Assembly (NCBI GenBank): GCA_025350425.1
Contig: JANXXW010000449.1
Coordinates: 1 to 12,028, forward strand
DNA length: 12,028 nt
Direction of reading: 5' to 3'
Source of the DNA: Rhodospirillales bacterium
GTDB taxonomy: Bacteria > Pseudomonadota > Alphaproteobacteria > Acetobacterales > Acetobacteraceae
Under the pieces are notes generated by a model. That model was not told where the DNA came from and ran no database searches. It worked only from the letters and a program-made list of their open reading frames with translations. Shown piece by piece: positions 6,919-12,028 of this stretch (positions are counted from its first letter, which is position 1; each line of letters begins with the position of its first letter). The position numbers and the translations under genes were made by a program.

Positions 6919-8261
6919 TTGTCGATGACGACGCTGCCTTACGCGAAAGCCTCGCCGAGGCCTTGGCTGACCTGGGCCACGTTGCCGAATTGGCGGCGGA
7001 GGGCCGGGTGGCGCTTGCACGACTGGCGGCGGGCGGTATCGAGGCGGTGTTGCTCGATCTGCGGATGCCGGGAATGGACGGGCTGGAAGTGTTGCGCCTG
7101 ATCGCCGCCATGAAGGCCCCACCGCCGGTAGCTGTGCTGACCGCCGTGCCGACTGCGGCCAACACCATCGAGGCGATGCGCCTGGGCGCCGTCGATCACC
7201 TCGCAAAGCCGTTGGGGCGGGCCGATCTGGCGGCCCTGCTCGGCCGGATGCTGCCCGCCGAGTTCGCGCCGGATGCACCGGTGGCGCCGGACGGGGATGG
7301 GGTGGTCGGCTCCTCGGCCGCCATGCGGCAGGTGCAGAAATCGATCGGGATGCTGGCGGACGGGACCGCGACGGTGCTCATCACCGGTGAGACCGGCACC
7401 GGCAAGGAAGTGGTCGCGCGCGCCATCCACCGCCACGGCAAGCGCGCCGCGCGCCCGTTCGTGGCGGTGAACTGCGCCGCCATCCCAACCGAGCTGCTTG
7501 AAAGCCAGTTGTTCGGCCATGCCCGAGGCGCCTTCACCGGCGCGGTCGCCGACCGGGTCGGCTCGTTTCGCGAGGCAGACGGCGGCACCTTATTCCTCGA
7601 CGAGATCGGCGACATGGGCCTGCCCATGCAGGCCAAGCTGCTGCGCGTTCTTCAGGAGCGGGTGGTGACGCCGGTGGGTGGCCGGGCGGTCGCAATCGAC
7701 GTGCGTATCCTGGCCGCCACGCACCGCGATCTCGCCGCCGCGGTCGCGGCTGGCGGTTTCCGGGAGGACCTGTTCTACCGCCTGGGCGTCGTGCCGGTGC
7801 ATCTGCCCGCGCTGCGTGAGCGCATTGCCGACATTGTGCCGCTGGCCGAGTATTTCCTGGCCCTGAGCGGCCCGAAACGCCTTTCAGCCGAGGCCGCCGC
7901 GCGGCTGCTCGCCCATCCCTGGCCCGGCAACGTCCGCGAACTCCGCAACGCCATGGAGCGCGCGGCGGCGCTCAGCCGCCATCCCGTGATCGCCGCCGCC
8001 GACCTCGCATTCCTGCAAGGGTCCGTCGCCGTGTCCGAGACGGACTGGCTCGCGGGAGACCTGCCCACGGCGCTCGCACGCCTTGAGGCCGCGATGATCC
8101 GTCGCGCCCTGGTCGCCAGCGGCGGGAACCGTGCGGAGGCTGCTCGCCGCCTTGGTATCCATCGCCAGCTTTTGTATCAAAAGCTGGAGCGGCATGGCCC
8201 GGATGTGTCCGACTACCGGACGGAGAGCGTCGGGAAGCCGGACGCCGAGCCTTCGGAGTGA
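6903..8261 (+). CDS. Sigma-54-dependent response regulator (NtrC family)
   Basis: The 452-residue product has the full NtrC-type order. The receiver domain (1-115) has D8-D9-D10, phosphoacceptor D52, T80 and K102. The AAA+ domain (about 135-370) has Walker A GETGTGKE (162-169), the sigma-54 contact loop GAFTGA (209-214), Walker B GGTLFLDE (227-234), the REDLFYRL arginine-finger region and GNVREL. A Fis-type helix-turn-helix follows at about 400-432 (GGNRAEAARRLGIHRQLLYQKL). Every residue needed for ATP-driven open-complex formation with sigma-54 is present. ATG 6903 lies inside the kinase gene, with GAGGGA just before it. The last codons contain a perfect palindrome and other repeats that may be its own enhancer for the next gene, which has a consensus sigma-54 promoter. 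Confidence 0.95.
   Translation: MARILIVDDDAALRESLAEALADLGHVAELAAEGRVALARLAAGGIEAVLLDLRMPGMDGLEVLRLIAAMKAPPPVAVLTAVPTAANTIEAMRLGAVDHLAKPLGRADLAALLGRMLPAEFAPDAPVAPDGDGVVGSSAAMRQVQKSIGMLADGTATVLITGETGTGKEVVARAIHRHGKRAARPFVAVNCAAIPTELLESQLFGHARGAFTGAVADRVGSFREADGGTLFLDEIGDMGLPMQAKLLRVLQERVVTPVGGRAVAIDVRILAATHRDLAAAVAAGGFREDLFYRLGVVPVHLPALRERIADIVPLAEYFLALSGPKRLSAEAAARLLAHPWPGNVRELRNAMERAAALSRHPVIAAADLAFLQGSVAVSETDWLAGDLPTALARLEAAMIRRALVASGGNRAEAARRLGIHRQLLYQKLERHGPDVSDYRTESVGKPDAEPSE
8165..8187. promoter_or_regulatory. Perfect 23-bp palindrome inside the activator gene, candidate enhancer
   Basis: The arms CCAGCTTTTG (8165-8174) and CAAAAGCTGG (8178-8187) are exact reverse complements around TAT. 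The centre is about 122 bp upstream of the -24 GG of the sigma-54 promoter, a usual distance for NtrC-type enhancers. The same bases encode residues QLLYQKL of the Fis-type helix-turn-helix using CTT, TTG, TAT and CAA, all minority codons in this GC-rich gene, as if the DNA word were selected. Binding is inferred, not shown. Confidence 0.6.
8207..8243. promoter_or_regulatory. GTCCG/CGGAC repeats, possible secondary activator sites
   Basis: GTCCG (8207-8211) and CGGAC (8217-8221) form a dyad with a 5-base spacer. The word CCGGAC occurs at 8216-8221 and again at 8238-8243, 22 bp apart, about two helical turns. They lie 55-90 bp upstream of the -24 element but also inside GC-rich coding sequence, where such words are common. 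Confidence 0.25.
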
Positions 8262-8296
8262 TGTGCTAGCAGGCTGTTATTACACTATATTATGTC

Positions 8297-8311
8297 TGGC
8301 ACGCGCCTTGC
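8297..8311 (+). promoter_or_regulatory. Sigma-54 (RpoN) promoter of the secreted two-repeat protein gene
   Basis: TGGCACGCGCCTTGC matches the consensus TGGCACGN4TTGC at every fixed base. GG is at 8298-8299, GC at 8310-8311, and the spacing is exactly 10. It lies in the 94-bp gap after the gene for a GAFTGA-type activator. Just upstream (8276-8295) is an AT-rich tract that stands out in this GC-rich region. Transcription should start near 8322-8324, giving a leader of about 33 nt with GGAG (8345-8348) seven bases before the ATG. Confidence 0.88.
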
Positions 8312-8355
8312 GACTACCAGCTTGAGGCCATTCCGGCCTGATCTGGAGAACGACG

Positions 8356-9102
8356 ATGTCACGAGTGAAATTCGCTCTACTCGCGGGCACCCTGCTGGCT
8401 GGGCTCGGCGGCGCCGCCATCGCGCAGCAATCCCCGACCTACGATCCCGCGCAACTGCCCACCATCAAGGGCAAGGTCGCGCAATATACGCTCACGCCCC
8501 GCAGCGATGTGGACGGCTTCATCCTCGATGACGGGACCGAGGTGCATGTCAGCCCGCGCCTGTCCACCCAACTGGTATTCTCGGTGAAGCCCGGCGACAA
8601 CGTCACCATCCACGGCCTGCGCGCCAAGGCCGTGCCGATGGTCGCTGCGATGTCGGTCACCAACGACGCCACCAACGCCACCGTCGTCTCCTCCGGCGAA
8701 CGCCATCAGCATGGCCCGGCCGAAGCCACGATGGACGCGAGCGGCACGGTGAAGGCCCAGTTGCATGGCCCCCAGGGCGAGCTGAACGGCGTGCTGCTGA
8801 CGGACGGCACGATGATCCGCCTGCCCCCACCGGAAGCCATCAAGCTCGGCGACAAGCTCGCAGTCGGCAAAACGCTCTATGCGCGCGGTGAGGGCGTCTC
8901 CAATCCACTCGGCAAACTGGTCATGGCCCGCGTCATCGGCACCAGCGCGGCGGATGCGACGGAGATCGCGATGCCGCGCCCGCGTGGCGGTCCCGGCGGT
9001 TGGATGCACGGCATGATGCATGGCCGGCCTGACGGTGGCCGGTCTGACGGTGGCCCGATGGGCGGACCCCGTGGCGATGCGCCGCCAGCGCCCCGTCCGT
9101 GA
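8356..9102 (+). CDS. Secreted protein with two beta-rich (OB-like) repeats and Met/His/Gly tail
   Basis: The 248-residue product starts with a clear Sec signal peptide (SRVKFALLAGTLLAGLGGAAIA, likely cleaved after Ala23). The mature part has two related units, residues 39-101 and 130-194. Each has a G-x-V opening, a pattern close to DGFILDDGTEVHV / NGVLLTDGTMIRL, a LGDK/PGDN turn and a closing hydrophobic strand. This is an internal duplication of a small beta domain resembling an OB-fold. The linker holds a HQH, and the tail (206-248) is rich in Gly, Pro, Met and His with MHGMMHG at 217-223, possibly metal-binding. I do not recognise a named family. A consensus sigma-54 promoter and an adjacent activator gene suggest it is the induced periplasmic effector of that system. 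The GGAG site decides the start. Confidence 0.85.
   Translation: MSRVKFALLAGTLLAGLGGAAIAQQSPTYDPAQLPTIKGKVAQYTLTPRSDVDGFILDDGTEVHVSPRLSTQLVFSVKPGDNVTIHGLRAKAVPMVAAMSVTNDATNATVVSSGERHQHGPAEATMDASGTVKAQLHGPQGELNGVLLTDGTMIRLPPPEAIKLGDKLAVGKTLYARGEGVSNPLGKLVMARVIGTSAADATEIAMPRPRGGPGGWMHGMMHGRPDGGRSDGGPMGGPRGDAPPAPRP
9022..9051 (+). repeat. Two tandem 15-bp repeats in the tail of the secreted protein
   Basis: GGCCGGCCTGACGGT (9022-9036) is followed directly by GGCCGGTCTGACGGT (9037-9051), with one mismatch. They encode GRPDG-GRSDG in the glycine-rich C-terminal tail. The tail could vary in length between strains by gain or loss of 5-residue units. Confidence 0.85.
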
Positions 9103-9110
9103 AATAGGTG

Positions 9111-9137
9111 GCCCCTCTCCGCATTTGGGAGAGGGGC
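9111..9137. terminator. Hairpin terminator after the secreted-protein gene
   Basis: GCCCCTCTCC (9111-9120) and GGAGAGGGGC (9128-9137) form a perfect 10-bp stem with a 7-base loop, starting 8 bases after the stop codon. Only a weak T-containing sequence (TTACTCCT) follows, so termination may be partial. The stem lies between convergent genes and could act in both directions. Similar GGAGAGGGG hairpins are often dispersed through GC-rich proteobacterial genomes, so it may also be a copy of an interspersed repeat. Confidence 0.65.
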
Positions 9138-9227
9138 TTACTCCTCGTTAACGCAGGGGACGGGAATGGCGGCGCGGACGCTGATTTCGCCGCCCAGGAC
9201 GACAAGAAACGGAGGAAGACGTAACGT

Positions 9228-9827
9228 TCAGCGGCGAAAGCCACCGCGACCCCAACCATAGCCGCCGCGATATCCACCACCACGGTAGCCGTAGCCGCCA
9301 CGATAGCCATACCCGGCGTAAAGCCCGACATCTCGGTTGAGAAAGAACTCATCCGCGAACGCGCCCGGATAGTAACCCTCACTTGGGTAGGCCCCGTAGG
9401 GAAAGCCACCATAGGCGTAGCCACTATAGGCGTAGCCACTATAGGGATAGGGAGATGAAACCGCGTATTGCGGGTAGTAGCCCGCGCTAGGCATGCTTGC
9501 GACCGCGATCGTGTTGTTACGCGCGGTCATGCAACCGAAGTAGACGGCGGCAGGCGTGGGTTGAGTCGCAGCGTTGTTGTTATTCGGAATGGCGGCGGTA
9601 TTGATCGCGGCACTCTCCGCAGTCGTGGGCACTTGTGGTGTGGCGGCACTCGCCTCACTGCGGCACGCAACGTCGTCCGTCGCGAATTCAGCCGAGGTCT
9701 TGTTCGGTCCGGGATAGGCGACCAATGACTGTGGATACGAGCCAACCGGCACCGCGACACAGCCGGAAAGCACTCCAGCGCCGGCCAATGCGAGAATGCG
9801 GGTCGTCGATCCGATACGCTCCATCAT
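9228..9827 (-). CDS. Gly/Tyr-rich lipoprotein
   Basis: From the ATG at 9825-9827 the 199-residue product begins MMERIGSTTRILALAGAGVL followed by a lipobox LSGC, so Cys23 should be lipidated and the protein anchored in the envelope. The middle holds the pattern FATDDVACRSEAS and, about 55 residues on, YFGCMTARNN. I associate this spaced Cys pair with small Acetobacteraceae and related outer-membrane lipoproteins. The C-terminal 75 residues are a Tyr/Gly-rich low-complexity region (YSGYAYSGYAYGG, then YGYRGG repeats) ending in Arg. The open frame extends to 9902, but that extension would bury the signal peptide. The next ATG (9824) is an equal choice. The ribosome binding site is weak (GGAT). 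Function unknown. Confidence 0.75.
   Translation of the reverse strand: MMERIGSTTRILALAGAGVLSGCVAVPVGSYPQSLVAYPGPNKTSAEFATDDVACRSEASAATPQVPTTAESAAINTAAIPNNNNAATQPTPAAVYFGCMTARNNTIAVASMPSAGYYPQYAVSSPYPYSGYAYSGYAYGGFPYGAYPSEGYYPGAFADEFFLNRDVGLYAGYGYRGGYGYRGGGYRGGYGWGRGGFRR
9411..9440. repeat. Two perfect tandem 15-bp repeats in the lipoprotein gene
   Basis: ATAGGCGTAGCCACT occurs at 9411-9425 and again at 9426-9440, followed by a partial third copy (ATAGG). On the minus strand it encodes the repeated SGYAY units. The flanking sequence has further degenerate GYGYRGG-coding repeats (about 9240-9315). Confidence 0.9.
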
Positions 9828-9913
9828 GTTTTTATCCAGTCCGCTCGATATGTATTCACCTGATTTGGGCTTGGCGACGCGCATTCCGACATGGATGGAC
9901 AATCAGTAATTCG

Positions 9914-10597
9914 TTACGAAACGGCGACCCGCGCAAAGGTCGTCATGATACGCCATCCCGCGCGCACCGTGCCTTTAAGCGACCCCGCCACCTTGCTTTC
10001 GCCACCCATCCGGCAGCGATAGGGCATTGGCAGTTCCAGGATGCGGAGCTTGGCGCGGGCGGCCTTCATCTGCATCTCGATGTTCCACCCGTAAGTCATC
10101 TCCGTCATGCCGAGCTTGGCCAGGGTGTCCCGGCGTATGGCGCGGTAGGCGCACATGTCGGTGTAGCGGATGCCGTAAAGCGCGCCCATGCCGAGGCCGG
10201 CGACATGGCCGGCGAGGACCTGGTGGATACTCATGGAGCCTGGATCGCGAGCGCCGCGCGTGCGGCTGGCAATGACGAAGTCGTGCGTGCCGGCCTGGAT
10301 CGGGGCTACAAGACGCGCCAGCAGGTCGCCCCGGTCCGCCCCGTCGCCATCCATGAACACGATGATGTCGCACGCTGCGGACGCGGCGGCGGCCCCGGCG
10401 GCGCAGGCCCGGCCGTAGCCGCGCTGGGTCAGCGCAATGACGCGTGCACCGGCGGCCTCGGCCAGCGTCACCGTTGCGTCTTTGCTGCCGCTGTCGGCGA
10501 CGATGATTTCCGTGGCTACGTCACGCGGCAACTCCCGCACCACCGGACCTATCGCGTCGGCCTCGTTCAGCGTGGGAATGACGACGGCGACGCCCAT
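9914..10597 (-). CDS. GT2-family glycosyltransferase (dolichyl-phosphate-mannose-synthase type)
   Basis: The 227-residue product is a single GT-A domain without membrane helices. It has VVIPTLNEADAIG at 5-17, IIVADSGSKD (31-40) in place of the common VDDGSxD, the metal-binding DGDGAD (83-88), and a C-terminal GGESKVAGSLKGTVRAGWRI typical of DPM1-like enzymes. It should transfer a sugar from a nucleotide sugar to a lipid phosphate or similar acceptor at the inner membrane. The ATG at 10595-10597, 8 bp after the radical SAM stop, matches where homologues begin. A GTG at 10639 would extend it by 14 unlikely residues and overlap the previous gene. No clear ribosome binding site, so it is probably translationally coupled. 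Last gene of a minus-strand operon. Confidence 0.88.
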   Translation of the reverse strand: MGVAVVIPTLNEADAIGPVVRELPRDVATEIIVADSGSKDATVTLAEAAGARVIALTQRGYGRACAAGAAAASAACDIIVFMDGDGADRGDLLARLVAPIQAGTHDFVIASRTRGARDPGSMSIHQVLAGHVAGLGMGALYGIRYTDMCAYRAIRRDTLAKLGMTEMTYGWNIEMQMKAARAKLRILELPMPYRCRMGGESKVAGSLKGTVRAGWRIMTTFARVAVS

Positions 10598-10605
10598 GCG
10601 TGGGC

Positions 10606-11694
10606 TCAGAGGCTCCAGCGCAGGCCGCAGTTTTGGCACGGCTTCGGCGGAGTGGTGCCTTGCAGGTTCTCGCGAAATTCCTGGTAGGCGACGCCGTTCC
10701 AGATTTCACGCAGCGTCTGCTGGGTCGCGTCTCCCAGGGTATAATTCTCGTAGCCCCGCGCGGAGAACGGCGCGATGCAGCACGGGAGCGCGCGGCCGTG
10801 CGCGGTGAAATACATCAGCGACCACGGACGCCGGCAAGTCGACCACGGCGTCTCCTCCGCCCCTATACCTGCGGTCCCAGCCTGGCGCTTGATGCTGAGA
10901 CCGGGTTCGGTGGCGCCCGAGGCGTCCAGCGTCACGCCGAGTGCCGCGCCGAGCGCGGTCGCTTCGGTGATGGCGGCTTCCTCGTCGGCGCGGGTCTGCT
11001 CGAACAGGGATTGCGCGGCGGTCATCAGGCCGCGACCCATGTCATCGAACACCAAGCGCTGCAGATGGACCTCGCCGATCCCCATCTTGGCCGCGAGCTT
11101 CACGAAGGCCGGCAGTTCGTCCACCGTCTCCTTCAGTCCCGTGAGCCAAAGCGAGACGCGTGGCGTGGTGGAGCCGAGCTGCTTCTGGAGTGCCGTGAAC
11201 TCGGTGATGTTGCGGACGATGCGGTCGAACATGTCCTTTCCGCGCACCTTCAGGAAGCTCGATGCCTCGGCGGCGTCGAGCGAGACGCGTAACTCGTCGA
11301 GCCCGGTTTCGATGATCTCGCGGCGCTTGTTCTTGGCCAGCAACGTGCCGTTAGTATTGAACAGCACATAGGTTCCGCGTACCTTCAGGTGGCGGATCAT
11401 CCTGGGCAGGTCTTTCACCAACATCGGTTCACCAACGCCATGCAGCACCACGCGGGCCACGTTGGGCACTTGGTCGACGATGGACGTGAACAGGTCCCAG
11501 CTCATGTCGGCCGGCTTTTCGAGTTCTTCGAACGTCCGGGGACAGGTTTCGCACAGGAGGTTGCAGCGGTTGGTGACCTCCAGATAAAGGCACACCGGCG
11601 GCGTCGAGGCGACCCGGCTGTCGTTGGCGACGTCCTCGAAATAACGGCGAGGGTCTTTCAGCGTCGAGGCTGGCTGTTCCAGGGTGACGGACAT
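10606..11694 (-). CDS. Radical SAM/SPASM-domain protein
   Basis: The 362-residue product has the radical SAM cluster motif C44-N-L-L-C48-E-T-C51, a GEP motif (HGVGEP, 85-90) and strands such as LFNTNGTLL and ELRVSLDAA. The C-terminal part resembles a SPASM domain (C287, C305-C306, C353-x2-C356, with LGDATQQTLREIWNG), which would hold an auxiliary iron-sulfur cluster. It should be a cytoplasmic SAM-dependent radical enzyme. The substrate is unknown; SPASM proteins modify peptides in several known systems, but no precursor peptide is visible here, and the neighbouring genes point to sugar or lipid chemistry. ATG 11694 is chosen because AAGGAG lies six bases upstream. The frame is open to 11760, but the extra N-terminus overlaps the previous gene. 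Confidence 0.9.
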   Translation of the reverse strand: MSVTLEQPASTLKDPRRYFEDVANDSRVASTPPVCLYLEVTNRCNLLCETCPRTFEELEKPADMSWDLFTSIVDQVPNVARVVLHGVGEPMLVKDLPRMIRHLKVRGTYVLFNTNGTLLAKNKRREIIETGLDELRVSLDAAEASSFLKVRGKDMFDRIVRNITEFTALQKQLGSTTPRVSLWLTGLKETVDELPAFVKLAAKMGIGEVHLQRLVFDDMGRGLMTAAQSLFEQTRADEEAAITEATALGAALGVTLDASGATEPGLSIKRQAGTAGIGAEETPWSTCRRPWSLMYFTAHGRALPCCIAPFSARGYENYTLGDATQQTLREIWNGVAYQEFRENLQGTTPPKPCQNCGLRWSL

Positions 11695-11704
11695 CGATGT
11701 CTCC

Positions 11705-12028
11705 TTACGCGAGCATTGGGTTACGCCAATCCCGTATGGCGAGCAGCACGAACGGCGCATAGATCAGGCTCGACCAGCCGAGCGCGGTGTGGACCGGGTC
11801 CAGATAAAGCAAAAGACAAGCCGCCGTGAGCCAGATGACGCAGCGCCAGGGGGCCAGGCAGGCGAGATAGGCGAGCCAGCCGAAATACCACGCATAATGT
11901 GGCGTTATCGCGACCGTGGTGACAGTTCCGAGCAACAGCGCGTCGTGGCCGATGCGCCGGATGCGAAGGGCAGGGTCCACGATCTCCGGCGCCTTCAACA
12001 TGCCGAACGCCAGCACCGCCAGCACGGC
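11705..12028 (-). CDS. Polytopic membrane protein, GT87-like glycosyltransferase (C-terminal part, runs off right edge)
   Basis: The last 107 residues of a minus-strand gene are visible, with at least three hydrophobic segments: around LLLGTVTTVAITP, WYFGWLAYLACLAPW to CLLLYLDP, and LIYAPFVLLAI. The TPHYAWYFGWL stretch recalls the (S/T)PHY-x-WY-x-x-WL region near the end of polyprenyl-phosphate-dependent membrane glycosyltransferases (GT87/DUF2029-like). The frame is open to the window edge, and a GTG at 12025 is more likely an internal Val. Its TAA stop (11707-11705) runs into the AAGGAG of the radical SAM gene, so the two are cotranscribed. The family call rests on a short stretch. Confidence 0.65.
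   Translation of the reverse strand, partial: AVLAVLAFGMLKAPEIVDPALRIRRIGHDALLLGTVTTVAITPHYAWYFGWLAYLACLAPWRCVIWLTAACLLLYLDPVHTALGWSSLIYAPFVLLAIRDWRNPMLA

Noticed and set aside
6067..7278. Minus-strand frame of 403 residues over the kinase/activator junction
   Set aside because: Antisense to two well-supported genes, with no motif and Arg/Pro-rich content.
8175..8187. IHF site overlapping the palindrome (TATCAA core)
   Set aside because: The second half of the IHF consensus is imperfect, and the position on top of the candidate enhancer is wrong for a bending site between enhancer and promoter.
8264..8271. Short palindrome TGCTAGCA near the sigma-54 promoter
   Set aside because: Eight bases only, too close to the promoter for an enhancer, and expected by chance at this scale.
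9903..9920. Reverse-strand sigma-54-like match GCAAAGGTCGT near the lipoprotein leader (around 9934)
   Set aside because: It lacks the GG dinucleotide at the -24 position and lies inside the glycosyltransferase gene.

Overview
This window looks like chromosomal DNA from a high-GC alphaproteobacterium. Codons end strongly in G or C, genes are tightly packed, and the set of products (Gly/Tyr-rich lipoprotein, purine salvage genes, sigma-54 two-component system) suggests Rhodospirillales, perhaps Acetobacteraceae. The family placement is inference. I see no mobile element, CRISPR array, tRNA or rRNA.

Left end (1-720): two minus-strand genes. One is the first 71 residues of an MBL-fold hydrolase of the NAPE-PLD-like type, running off the left edge. 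The other is a small two-helix membrane protein with a polyproline tail encoded by a GGC/GGCGAT microsatellite. Next comes a plus-strand operon (787-4844): adenine deaminase, an AzgA-like NCS2 purine permease and an alpha/beta hydrolase, with gaps of 10-13 nt. It probably imports purines and deaminates adenine to hypoxanthine plus ammonia. A sigma-54-like sequence lies just upstream, which would fit nitrogen scavenging. The operon meets a short LuxR-type regulator (minus strand) tail to tail, with overlapping stop codons.

Centre (4841-9137): the LuxR-type gene is divergent from a sensor histidine kinase, whose 3' end overlaps an NtrC-type sigma-54 activator by 16 bp. Ninety-four bp downstream is a secreted protein made of two related beta-rich repeats and a Met/His/Gly-rich tail. 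Its leader carries a full-consensus sigma-54 promoter (GG-N10-GC). About 120 bp upstream of that promoter, inside the last codons of the activator gene, is a perfect 10+3+10 bp palindrome written in codons unusual for this gene. The simplest reading is a self-contained signalling module: kinase, activator, enhancer hidden in the activator's own coding sequence, sigma-54 promoter, exported effector. The layout recalls ZraS-ZraR-ZraP but the effector is unrelated in sequence. This is the most interesting part of the window. A strong hairpin follows the effector gene.

Right end (9228-12028): all minus strand. A Gly/Tyr-rich lipoprotein has its own upstream region. Beyond it is a compact operon, read right to left: the C-terminal part of a polytopic membrane protein (GT87-like), a radical SAM/SPASM protein and a GT2 glycosyltransferase of the dolichyl-phosphate-mannose-synthase type. 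This looks like an envelope glycoconjugate or glycolipid pathway; its product cannot be told from this window.
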